Shown here piece after piece: positions 34,901 through 42,883 of a stretch of DNA of 64,000 bases. Position 1 is the stretch's first letter. Each line of letters opens with the position of its first letter. The stretch lies in NCBI GenBank assembly GCA_019316985.1, contig CP079215.1:5828001-5892000 (forward strand). The letters are read 5' to 3'. A program made the translations under genes and the position numbers. Below the pieces are notes generated by a model that saw nothing but the letters and a program-made list of their open reading frames with translations, did not search any database and was not told the DNA's origin. This stretch comes from Paraniabella defluvii. Lineage in GTDB: Bacteria; Bacteroidota; Bacteroidia; Chitinophagales; Chitinophagaceae.

Positions 34901-35000
34901 AAAAATACCTTACTTAATTGGTCTTTACACATTACATAAATATGTGCTGGTCAAGGCATTTAAGGCTGGAAGATTGTTAAGTTGATTAAGGGATAGAGAA
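34901..35000 (+). repeat. degenerate repeat, copy 1 of the LTLEDFWG family
   Basis: Diverged copy of an about 100-bp sequence found again at 35195, 35588 and 37160. It starts near AATACCTTACTTAATTGGTC and ends GTTGATTAAGGGATAGAG. The block corresponds to the C-terminal peptide CxARHLTLEDFWG plus stop in the best copy; here the frame is damaged. Confidence 0.55.
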
Positions 35001-35033
35001 GAAAACTTATACTTATAAATCAGAAGGCAATTA

Positions 35034-35296
35034 TTCCCATAGCCAACGCTACAAGTAACAACGTAGCACAGGTCGGTAAGGCGCAAATATCCCAGCTATA
35101 GACCTACGCTAGAGAAGCGCTATCAGGAAGGCACTATTCGTTTATTTGCAGAAGAGCATGATGTGGATGAAAACGGATCAAGCAAACTGCTGATTGCAAA
35201 TACACCTTATAGAATTGGTCTCTATATTTTACATAAAATGTGTGTGGTCAGGAATTTAACGCTGGAAGAGTTTTAGGTTGATTAAGTGGTAGAGAG
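35034..35296 (+). pseudogene. degenerate repeat with partial reading frame, copy 2
   Basis: A frame from about 35090 reads RYQEGTIRLFAEEHDVDENG, then NTPYRIGLYILHKMCVVRNL and TLEEF before stopping at TAG. The last third (35195-35296) is the second copy of the LTLEDFWG repeat. It looks like the 3' end of an unknown coding gene left behind by recombination. Confidence 0.4.
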
Positions 35297-35323
35297 TTGC
35301 AATCTCTCTAACTAGCGCTACAA

Positions 35324-35369
35324 TTGTTGGTGAAGCTCCCGCACATATGCCAGGCACAAACACCAACAA
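35324..35369 (+). repeat. interspersed inverted repeat (TTGTTGGTG ... CACCAACAA), copy A
   Basis: Nine-base arms around a 28-base centre containing CACATATGCCAGGCAC. A related copy at 41418-41465 has ten-base arms and a matching centre, so this is a repeat family with dyad symmetry, not a single hairpin. Confidence 0.6.
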
Positions 35370-35395
35370 CGGCGAAACAGCGAAGCTCCACATGC

Positions 35396-35690
35396 CGCTG
35401 CCGAAGCTGATCAACAGGCCGGCATAGGTATTACTCCCCAGCCGATGCTTTTTTGCAGAACACCGACGGTAATTAATGCCCGGCCGAAGGAAACTGGTGG
35501 GTTGGACCGTTTAGTTTATTTTGATCAACGGTAGGAAACTTATCAAAACCCTTTTTACAGAGAAAACAATCAGGCAATTGCTGATTTTAAAAATACACCT
35601 TACAGAATTGGTCTCTATACTTTACATAAAATATGTGTGGCAAGGCATTTAACGTTGGACGATTTTGGGGTTGATTAAGAGATGAAATAA
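35396..35690 (+). pseudogene. degenerate duplicate of 37006-37250, includes copy 3
   Basis: From GCCGAAGCTGATCAACAGG through GCCGAAGGAAACTGGTGGG to GGGGTTGATTAAGAG this matches 37006-37250 with many differences and one insertion. A frame coding PKETGGLDRLVYF is broken by a stop. The final part (35588-35690) reads TPYRIGLYTLHKMC, then a broken RHLTLDDFWG. Confidence 0.55.
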
Positions 35691-36130
35691 TAATCTTTCA
35701 AATAGCAGAAAGCCGTCCTTCTGCCCTACGCTTCAGCGAGAATGCCACGAATGCACATATGATTAGTTACCGGTAAATTTCTTGTTAAAAAAACTTGCAG
35801 TTTGACTCATACAGATTGTCAATAGAGGACCTTAAAAAAACAACATGCCCGATTGATCCAATAACGGATTACTACAAATAGATTAGGCACATCAATTAGT
35901 ACATAACCTCTCTCCTTCATTCGTGCCTGCCTGTCCGTTCAGGCGGGCATCTGTGGCAATAAGAACATGCGGTATCTTATAGATTAACTTTTTCTTTATA
36001 AAATCGGTTTGCTTTCAGCTAATAAAATATATAACTTAGTACTAATAACTATTTGAAAAAGCTGATCGTTAACCTGACCTGACAACGCAACCATCGTTCA
36101 TTCATTTTTTAAAAACAAAAATAAGACCCC
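35691..36130. other. non-coding interval with one hairpin
   Basis: No reading frame of interest on either strand. It contains the hairpin at 35924 and an AT-rich stretch from 35980 to 36110 that probably holds the promoter of the next gene. Confidence 0.5.
35924..35949 (+). repeat. REP-like hairpin
   Basis: TGCCTGCCTG, loop TCCGTT, CAGGCGGGCA: ten-base stem with one mismatch. GC-rich palindromes of this kind are common dispersed repeats in Bacteroidota intergenic DNA. Confidence 0.5.
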
Positions 36131-36623
36131 ATGAGCAACACAATGATTAACCGTGTGAATGCCACTCTAACACCCGAAGCTGCACAAACCGTGAAAAATG
36201 CGATCGCTGGTATACAGCAGGCATTACCTTTTTAGTAGGACTTACGCCTGGCGAAAGAATGAGCCTTCCCAAGATCAGCGTAAGCAACAAAGTATTTACC
36301 GAAGATGCCATACAGGCAGCGCTTAACAATCCTGAAATTTTGCCGGGATTTATTAAGCCGCAGGATCTGAAAACAGACCTGGACCTTTATCATGCCCTGG
36401 ATGAGTTGGTATTATTGGTGCACAGATGGGCGAAAAGCTGGCCGACACCCAATTACTGGCCGGTAGTGAGGCGTACGCCAGTGCACTTACTATTTACAAA
36501 ATGTTTGCAGCCGCAGCAGGCACCGGTGTGGCCGGAAGCAAAACCGTGTACGAACAATTGCGCCAACGCTTTACCGGCGCAGCCGCTCCCGTGACGCCCA
36601 CACCCGAAACGCCGGCTGCCTGA
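36131..36623 (+). CDS. hypothetical helical protein with Pro/Thr-rich tail
   Basis: About 165 residues after restoring two bases near 36230 and 36425. Starts MSNTMINRVNATLTPEAAQ and contains FLVGLTPGERMSLPKISVSN, DALNNPEILPGF-like helices, LLAGSEAYASALTIYKMFAA, and a Pro/Thr/Ala tail ending PTPETPAA. No signal peptide. Length and composition resemble small soluble hypothetical proteins of Bacteroidota; I do not recognise a domain. It has its own terminator downstream. Confidence 0.65.
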
Positions 36624-36662
36624 TCCCTTTTTTTTAGATGGTTACTGTTCTCATTATTTGCT

Positions 36663-36690
36663 AAGAGCTCCGCTTGTGGGGCTCTTTTTT
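36663..36690 (+). terminator. intrinsic terminator of the 36131 gene
   Basis: AAGAGCTCC, loop GCTTGTG, GGGGCTCTTTTTT: stem with U-tract 40 bp after the stop codon. Confidence 0.85.
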
Positions 36691-36699
36691 ATGGGGGGG

Positions 36700-37250
36700 T
36701 ACCTAAAGGTGGGGGTACCTAGCCTAAACCTACGCTCGTGGGGGTATTTACCTGCGTTGCACCCATGGTAAGCTGAGCTGTTGCCGGTGCTTTGCTTTAC
36801 CGCCGGTATGCGGGGTGAGCCCCGGCTCTGTTTCCTTCGCCCAAGCCTGTTTTACCTGCGGCCAATGGGTGTGTACCAACGCTGCAGGGGAGATACCCTT
36901 CGGCTACAATGCTTTTGTACCCTCCGGCAAAGCTTGGCACCCCAACCAACTGCCTTAAACCCATCCCGGCGATGGTGCGTATTGCATCAGCAAAGCCCCA
37001 TATCCCAAAGCCGAAGCTGATCAACAGGCCTGCGCAGGTATTACACCCTCAGCCGATGTTTTTTTGTGAAACGCCGATGGTAATTACTGCTCCGCCGAAG
37101 GAAACTGGTGGGTTGGACCGTTTAATTTATTTGATTAACGGTAGGTATTGTAAAGGAAAGCAATTATCTTATGACGATAGAAACATTGGAAAAATGTGTT
37201 TGGCGAGGCATTTAACCCTGGAAGATTTTTGGGGTTGATCCAGAGGTGGT
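36700..37250 (+). pseudogene. degenerate repeat block, copy 4 of the LTLEDFWG family
   Basis: GC-richer than its surroundings. Frames exist on both strands of 36780-37024 but none looks like a real protein. The plus frame ending at 37238 reads PKETGGLDRLIYLINGRY, then NIGKMCLARHLTLEDFWG before the stop, the cleanest copy of the repeated C-terminal peptide. The 37006-37250 part is duplicated at 35396-35690. Confidence 0.5.
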
Positions 37251-37273
37251 ATTTTCTACACTTTTCCAGCGGT

Positions 37274-37441
37274 TCAATGTTGTTCAACTTCTTTACACGT
37301 ACCTAATACTGTTTGTACAGCACATTTACCTGAACGTTCAACACCATAGCTTTTAACTACAGCACCTTCAGGCGGTTTGCATACACTGTCTGCACAGCCT
37401 ATGCGGTACGCCAGCTCCAAAGGAGTACTTTGGACTCCCAT
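37274..37441 (-). CDS. small Cys-containing ORF, 55 codons
   Basis: An uninterrupted minus-strand frame from ATG 37441 to TGA 37274. It starts MGVQSTPLELAYRIGCADSV and ends CAVQTVLGTCKEVEQH, with four cysteines (positions about 16, 20, 40 and 48). The DNA around the start is repeated near 39178-39260, where the rest of the ORF is absent. It may be a free-standing small protein or the 3' end of a longer gene cut by recombination. No function can be assigned. Confidence 0.4.
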   Translation of the reverse strand: MGVQSTPLELAYRIGCADSVCKPPEGAVVKSYGVERSGKCAVQTVLGTCKEVEQH

Positions 37442-37500
37442 CTACTATTCAACATTCAAAGACATATACAGGCTTTGACTTGTGGCACACCCAACAACGG
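37424..37500. repeat. direct repeat, left copy
   Basis: AGTACTTTGGACTCCCATCT and the following CAACATTCAAAGACATATAC recur in diverged form at 39188-39262 in the same orientation. The two copies bracket the RAYT gene and the third RHS tip. Confidence 0.6.
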
Positions 37501-37632
37501 TAAAAAAGTTGCTTCTTAGTATAGCCTGTTATTCTTCTATTTGGCATAGTAATGTCCGATCATTCATCTCACCGCAAAAACCAACACTAACAGCACACAA
37601 ATATAGAAGCTTACAATCCCATACAATCACCA

Positions 37633-38024
37633 TTATCTTCTTTTCCTTCCAAAAAACATCCCATAAGTAACAGAAACAATTCCTACTAATAGAAAAACCC
37701 CTATTGCAATAAATTCTCCTGTCATTTCTTCCCCAACAAATAAAATCGACTCTTCGCCTTCCAAATATTTTATTTGGATCAACTCACCTACTTTATGTTT
37801 ATCACAAAATCCAGCAGGTATCCTTTTGATAAAGATTTCGCCTTGATAATTCAAATCCATATAGTACTTACCCTAGTTGAACCACAATAATTTGGAAGCT
37901 TGATAATTTGCGCTTCCACTATTTGACCATCCCGTTCAACCTTATAAATATCTAGCTTGAACTTTAAAAATATCAATGAGAAGACTATTATAGTTATGCC
38001 TAAACCTAAAGAAGTATATTTCAT
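37633..38024 (-). CDS. two-helix membrane protein, candidate immunity protein 3
   Basis: About 131 residues, reconstructed across one lost base near 37855. N-terminal membrane helix (YTSLGLGITIIVFSLIFLKF), an extracytoplasmic domain with VERDGQIVEAQIIKLPNYCG and YQGEIFIKRIPAGFCDKHKV, then a second helix (EFIAIGVFLLVGIVSVTYGM) and a basic tail GRKRR. The layout recalls DUF3592-type proteins. It begins 4 bp after the orphan RHS tip, the position of an immunity gene. That role is inferred from position only. Confidence 0.55.
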
Positions 38025-38028
38025 TATT

Positions 38029-38465
38029 TTATCGAGTAGAATTGACGCGCGTATTATCACTGACAGATATTCTTAATTTTTCAAAATCAGGTAATTGACT
38101 CGCTTTAAGAGTAAGAGAGTTTAATATGTTGCTTACTGCATCACTGGTTTTCTGCGAAGTACTACTTACTGCAGCCGATACCAAGTTTGCTTTAGCCTGT
38201 TGGGTTGTGAGATTGTTTCCCGCATTAACTACATTTTGCTTTCGCCCAGCACTTGTTGGACCACCTGCAGCAATTCTAGAAACCCTATCTAATTTATTTT
38301 CGGCAGCTTTTATCGAACCAGCATTCACATCTTTAGTTAGACTCCTCCAATCTTACCCATTACTACATCAGACATAGTTTGCTCGAAGTTTACTGATTTG
38401 TTCTCTATATATTGATGTGACGCCGACTCCCCGTTCTCCTTAGTCTTCCTCCTATTTCCTTTTTG
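38029..38465 (-). pseudogene. orphan RHS-type toxin tip, truncated (module 3)
   Basis: Open frame with no start codon of its own. It reads RRKTKENGESASHQYIENKS and then MSDVVMGKIGGV before one lost base near 38345, then KDVNAGSIKAAENKLDRVSR and a Ser/Asn-rich end. The 5' end stops exactly at the left REP hairpin. No RHS core is left. I read it as the C-terminal tip of a polymorphic toxin because of its place among two better RHS tips, its direction and the immunity-like gene behind it. The activity is unknown. Confidence 0.4.
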
Positions 38466-38496
38466 AAAAAGTTATGCTTCGTTTATAACGAAGCAT
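38459..38496. repeat. REP-like double hairpin, left of RAYT
   Basis: CTTTTTGAAAAAG palindrome followed by ATGCTTCGTT, loop TAT, AACGAAGCAT (perfect 10-bp stem at 38474-38496). The same two-hairpin design in the same orientation stands on the other side of the transposase. Confidence 0.75.
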
Positions 38497-38519
38497 TGGC
38501 CACAAGGCTATCAAACCAA

Positions 38520-39072
38520 TTACAGAAAAATCACCTCCAGTAAACCGCATTTTTTTGTATAAAAATAATCTCTTGCACTACTATAAAGATATTCCTCGGC
38601 CTTTTCTACTATACCCGCTTCTACCGGATTTTGATGAATGTAGTTCATTTTCTGAAAAACGAATGCTGCGCTATACAATTCCATTGGCTGATTGTCTTGC
38701 CTCCAAAATTGATATTCGCTATTCCGGCTGTTTGTAATGCCCGCCTTCTTAAAAATATCAAGCATCCACTCCCGCCTGCTCTCGTGTTTATTTTCTGTTA
38801 TAGCCTTCATTATTTGTTTGCTCGTAAATTTTTTAAAATCTCTCAATACATCACTCAGGTTGTCATTTTTGCCGATACTTAAAATGTACATGATTGCTCA
38901 TGATGCACCAGCTATGCACTTGCAGATTTTTTTCTTTTTGACAATACCTGATGCTGTCCAGAAAAATATCGCGATCATCCTTTCGTGTAAAAACATCTAC
39001 CCCATCAACTACGGCAAAAGTTATAAAATGTACTGCTGCCTAATTACGGATTTAATAATCTCCTTCGCTCAT
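38520..39072 (-). CDS. REP-associated tyrosine transposase (RAYT, Y1_Tnp)
   Basis: Single-strand transposase of the IS200/IS605 superfamily, domesticated REP type. The N-terminal half reads HFITFAVVDGVDVFTRKDDR and SWCIMSNHVHF, with the metal-binding HxH motif. The C-terminal half has FQKMNYIHQNPVEAGIVEKAEEYLYSSARDY, where YIHQNPV is the family hallmark and contains the candidate catalytic Tyr. One base is lost near 38880 and another near 39050. About 184 residues. It is flanked on both sides by matching double hairpins, the natural substrates of such enzymes. Confidence 0.85.
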
Positions 39073-39098
39073 TTTTCCTAAAGATACCAGTTCTAACG

Positions 39099-39137
39099 GC
39101 TTTTGAAAAAGCCGATGCTTGGTTGCAAACAAAGCAT
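39099..39137. repeat. REP-like double hairpin, right of RAYT
   Basis: GGCTTTTGAAAAAGCC (7-bp stem) followed by ATGCTTGGTT, loop GCA, AACAAAGCAT (9 of 10 pairs). Matches the left element in order, spacing and orientation. Confidence 0.75.
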
Positions 39138-39538
39138 AACCATTCAAGCTTTTATTTATTTATTTGGAAGACTACCGACAACGGCGGTACTTTGGACTAC
39201 CATCTTCTATTCAGCATTCAAAGACATCTACAAGCTTTGATTCGTAACACACCCCGCAAAGGCAAAAAAACCTCTACGCATATCTACCGCCTGGTTGTAA
39301 AAATAATATTGAACAGAAGTAGAAAGGTGTAGCATGAATCAGCCTATCAATGCTTTTAAAAATCTGCACTCACCGGCTGGTGGAACACCAAACCCCTGCC
39401 ATCGCTAAAATGCAATTCCACATTTTACTGAAACGCAGGAGACAAATTTAAGGTGTAATCGTCATTACTTAATCTGACATGTTAGGTTTTTTAGGCATTT
39501 ACAACAGAGATGAATTTGAAGAAAAGGCGGTTGGATTT
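39138..39538. repeat. non-coding interval with right copy of the direct repeat
   Basis: 39188-39262 is the second copy of the 37424-37500 repeat (GTACTTTGGACTACCATCTT, then CATTCAAAGACATCTACAAG). The rest has only short frames with no recognisable product. Confidence 0.5.
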
Positions 39539-39775
39539 TTAATCGCTGAAAAAAGATTTTGCACCTTTTATTATTGACTCGCTCTCTTCATAAGCGAGAT
39601 TATAATTTTCATAATTATTATCCTTTAGCTGCGTTAGCCAATCAGCTAATATCAAAAACCTTTCACTTAATGTCCCTCCCTGCAATAAACAATAGTTGAC
39701 TTCCGTGATAAGTTTTTCTTGACTTGCTTCCCGGTATTTCGATTTAATCTGTTCAACTGTTTCTATAAAATCCAT
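39539..39775 (-). CDS. small acidic helical protein, candidate immunity protein 2
   Basis: Intact 78-codon gene starting MDFIETVEQIKSKYREASQE, ending IIKGAKSFFSD. Acidic, entirely helical by composition, with no signal peptide or membrane helix, so cytosolic. It lies 34 bp after the RHS toxin tip on the same strand. Position, size and acidity are those of an immunity protein against the preceding tip; no domain is recognised. Confidence 0.6.
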   Translation of the reverse strand: MDFIETVEQIKSKYREASQEKLITEVNYCLLQGGTLSERFLILADWLTQLKDNNYENYNLAYEESESIIKGAKSFFSD

Positions 39776-39809
39776 AATTCTTATTTTCCTCCAATTACAT
39801 TAAATGCAT

Positions 39810-41240
39810 CTAAGTATACGTCCCCGGTCTAACAACTACTTCAACTGCACCACCACTATTAGCACCAACACCAGGAGCCTCTCTGGTTATAAAGAAGCCG
39901 GTCTGTCTTAATTTACCTGATTCTATAAAGAAGCCACCTGACTGTAAATTTTCTTCAGGTATACCGAATTTACTTGCAAAGGCTTTCATATCATTTAGGT
40001 ATTTTGCAGGATTTTCTAAAGACCAAAATTGAGCTTCTCCAGCTTGACTCCTGCCCAATGTACCCATACGATATAATGTAGCGCCTTGCTCCACTTCAAA
40101 TGCTGCTCTTGAAGCGGCAGTACTTGCGGATTGGGTTGCTGTTCCATAAGGTGTTTCAATTCCTACCAGGCTATTTCGCCCAATGACTATGGATTCGGTA
40201 GCTCCAACTTCAATACTCGTGATTCCGCCCTTATTCATCCCGAACCAGCCTCCCACTTTTGTACCGGCAAACAATGGAGCAACTTTAGCCCCAAGGTAGC
40301 CTAAGCCGCCCCTAAAGCACCTGAAATACCGACCTGACCCCAACTTATTTTTTTACCGTCAAGAGCCTGATCTACTATACTGCCAGTGGCTCCAGAAAGA
40401 GCCCCTGCTGCCACCAAAGCAGCTGTTCCGGTCCCAGCCGTAGCTATCGTTAAGTCAACTACTGCCCCTGCTACGGCGCCCGACAATGCTCCTTTTCCTA
40501 TTCCTTTCCACACATTTTCTCCCTTAACTGCCGCTTTGACTCCCCAACAACAGCGCCTATAGCACCCCCAATTAATGTTCCGATAAATTTACCATCTTTA
40601 TCAACATAAAAAATTGGATCATTATTAGCGTAAACGTAAGAGCTCCAACCATACAACATTTCAGTTTTCGGATCAACAACCATCCATCTCCCAATTTGAC
40701 TATCATACATCCTTGCACCATAATCTAACCATTCTAATCCTAATTCTGTCTGCTCTTCTTTGCCATTATATTTATACTTATTTGCAAGTAAACCCACTTG
40801 CTGCGTCGATATTCCTCTTTGCGTCAAGCCAAATGGATAATAATGCGTTTCTTCCAGTGGAGTTGCTATATCATTAAGCATTACCCTTACATTACCCAGG
40901 TGATCTTTCAAAAAGTAATCGTACCGCCACTGGCCGGATTCGAGTCTTACCCTACCCTCTTCGGTGGCTACATGCTGCAATACATTGTTTTCAAAGATCA
41001 TTCCACCCAGGTATTGGGTGGTTTTTGAGGCCTGGCCGGTTTCACTTACCGTTTTGCTGAGCTTATTGCCTGCCGCATCATATGTATAGCTAATGGTGCC
41101 CTTATTAGCTACAACAATTTGCTCCGGTAAATTTAAGATATCATAGCTAATGCTGGCAATACCTTTATTCTGGTCTTTGATCAGGTTGCCATTAACGACA
41201 TAATCATAGTCGTCATCGGCAATGCTACCGTTTTCGGATG
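39810..41240 (-). CDS. 5'-truncated RHS protein with toxin tip (module 2)
   Basis: RHS/YD-repeat shell fragment: SYTYDAAGNKLSKTV, then the core hallmark DHLGNVRVMLND, YYPFGLTQRG, GLEWLDYGARMYDSQIGRW and DGKFIGTLIGGAIGA. A Gly/Ala-rich transmembrane-like stretch (GALSGAVAGAVVDL) follows, then the variable tip from about 40200: LYRMGTLGRSQAGEAQFWSL, and the end EVVVRPGTYT. The LYR-G and FWS pattern recalls ADP-ribosyltransferase-type toxin domains, but that is weak. RHS homology begins abruptly near 41240 without signal peptide or start codon. Slips near 40510 and 40310. Probably not expressed alone. Confidence 0.7.
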
Positions 41241-41594
41241 CTGTTGGTAAAAAAGACACAACAACGGCAGGATGAAGACCAACAACTGCAAAAACTGGGA
41301 GATTTTTTTGGGTTGATTGAGAGGCAATGAATTGCAAACTTACAAGCCGGCTCCAATTGTTGGTGCAGCTTATCGCCACCCGAAACAGCGAAGCCATTCT
41401 TCCTGGGCCAAGCTACAGTTGTTGGTGAGGCCACGGCAAATATGCCATGCACGAACACCAACAACGGCACAAATAACAATGTTTACTAATAAGAAAAAGA
41501 GAGCTTTGCACGATTGGCTGGCAAAATCTGTAGTAATAAAAACTAATATCGTTTCTTAAGCCACATTGTATCTGTAACAGCATTTTCATCTACT
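41241..41594. repeat. repeat-bearing spacer between RHS modules 2 and 1
   Basis: Holds the inverted repeat at 41418-41465 and a short block AGATTTTTTTGGGTTGATTG (41301-41320) like the end of the LTLEDFWG repeats. An open plus-strand stretch 41480-41559 (MFTNKKKRALHDWLAKSVVI) is too short to call. Confidence 0.5.
41418..41465. repeat. interspersed inverted repeat (GTTGTTGGTG ... CACCAACAAC), copy B
   Basis: Perfect ten-base arms around a 28-base centre with AAATATGCCATGCAC, alike to copy A at 35324-35369. A half copy (CCAATTGTTGGTGCAGCT) lies at 41353-41370. Confidence 0.6.
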
Positions 41595-41950
41595 CTATTC
41601 AATCCCCTTTAAAAATATAATAATTTTTGTTGCTTCAAGTATTTGCGTACTGATAAGATTCGATTTGTAAAACTCCAATTCTTCTGTAGACAACTTCTTA
41701 GTAGTTTTTAAAAATATCAAATCAAACACGCAAGGGCTTTTCCAATTTATTTTCCAATAAGAAGTGTCATTAGTAACAACATTTATTTCCCTTTGTAACG
41801 AATCACTTCTAAGAATCACAAAAAACTGTTTGGTGTTTTGAGGATAAAAATAAAATCTTCCTGTTTTTATGTTCGCACATATCGACTGGCCTAACACAGC
41901 GAAAGATAAAAAAAGCTTATGCAACAAAAAGCGACAGTTCGTAAAATCAT
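41595..41950 (-). CDS. secreted small protein, candidate immunity protein 1
   Basis: About 118 residues after restoring a base near 41895. ATG 41950 opens a signal peptide (ILRTVAFCCISFFYLSLC), then GQSICANIKTGRFYFYPQ and mixed strands and helices, ending KIIIFLKGIE. It lies 15 bp after the first RHS tip on the same strand. Export to the periplasm would fit immunity against a toxin acting there. No known domain; role inferred from position. Confidence 0.55.
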
Positions 41951-41965
41951 GTTTCTGTAAAAATT

Positions 41966-42883
41966 CTAAAACCTGAATATTTGAGTAAAGGTAGTCTTTC
42001 CTTGTTTTTGTTGTATTCCAATACCTATATATGTTTTTTGCTTTGTACCATCTGTTCCGTGTTGCAGACAGCCTATTGCTTGTGTAGTAGAAGATTTGCC
42101 AACACCTATTTGTAGTGTCGCCTTTGATTCACCAGAAGTGCTAGTGGACATAGTGGCTTCTGCTGACACAGCTAATTGCATTCTTTTGACTTTCACATCG
42201 CCCGACATTTTCCCTCCTATCTCTGTTGTGAAATCACCTTTGCTGTCATTCTTAGTTTTGCTTATTGAAGAAAGTGTCCCTGCTTTAATTTCTGTCTTTG
42301 TATCCACAGACGGAACTACCGTTGTTTTTAAAAGTGGTTCCTTATTTCCTTCTAATGTATTGTTAGCTATTAAATAGTTCATTTTGCCGCCAAAATTAGT
42401 ACTCGTAGTAGCGGTAACAGTTCCGCCTACACTAAATTTGGCAACCGGCGTAGACGACACTTCGGTAGAACTGCTGGTTTTAGAAAAGTAGCTAACCGCA
42501 TTATCTATCCTGTTAGATAAATTTTGATACTCATCGGCTATCGCCCTTTTAAACTTACCAAATATATACTCTGCCTCTAACCCCTCCAACTCAACGTGCA
42601 CTGTCACCTTATTTTCGCTAAAGGCATAAGTACTATTATGTACATAATCTTCACTTAATGGATCAACCTCTATAAATCTCCTTATCTGTGGATCATGATT
42701 GCGATACTTAAATTGCACCCAGTTCAGGTCCAGGTCTTCATCTATCTGCTGATCCTGGAACGTTTTTTCCTTATTGTGTAATGCTCCCGTTTGTCTTGTA
42801 CTTATCCCCTTTTGCGTCAACCCGAAAGGATAATAATGTGTCTCTTCCAATGGCGTTGCAACGTAAACTGTTGCAAAGTCCAA
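41966..42883 (-). CDS. orphan RHS tip (module 1)
   Basis: Starts with non-RHS residues, then enters the RHS core at TPLEETHYYPFGLTQKGIST, the same segment as in module 2 at 40800-40860. It continues QFKYRNHDPQIRRFIEVDPL and DYVHNSTYAFSENKVTVHVE, then a variable tip from about residue 85 rich in Ser, Thr and Lys with many beta strands (KFSVGGTVTATTSTNFGG), ending GKTTFTQIFRF. No DHLGNVRV block upstream, so the shell is missing. The shared stretch would let the tip recombine onto a full-length RHS gene. The tip matches no toxin family I recognise. Confidence 0.65.
   Translation of the reverse strand: MDFATVYVATPLEETHYYPFGLTQKGISTRQTGALHNKEKTFQDQQIDEDLDLNWVQFKYRNHDPQIRRFIEVDPLSEDYVHNSTYAFSENKVTVHVELEGLEAEYIFGKFKRAIADEYQNLSNRIDNAVSYFSKTSSSTEVSSTPVAKFSVGGTVTATTSTNFGGKMNYLIANNTLEGNKEPLLKTTVVPSVDTKTEIKAGTLSSISKTKNDSKGDFTTEIGGKMSGDVKVKRMQLAVSAEATMSTSTSGESKATLQIGVGKSSTTQAIGCLQHGTDGTKQKTYIGIGIQQKQGKTTFTQIFRF

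Noticed and set aside
34940..35300. tRNA gene near the GATTAAGTGGTAGAGAG block
   Set aside because: Looks a little like a D-arm, but no anticodon arm, T-loop GTTCAA or acceptor pairing could be built around it. It belongs to the LTLEDFWG repeat.
36797..37024. Minus-strand coding gene starting MISFGFGIWGFADAIRTIAG
   Set aside because: It lies opposite a repeat duplicated at 35396-35560 where the frame is not kept; codon usage is unlike real genes here.
41480..41559. 26-codon plus-strand ORF MFTNKKKRALHDWLAKSVVI
   Set aside because: Too short, no start signal or homologue in the window. It lies in the spacer between two minus-strand RHS modules.
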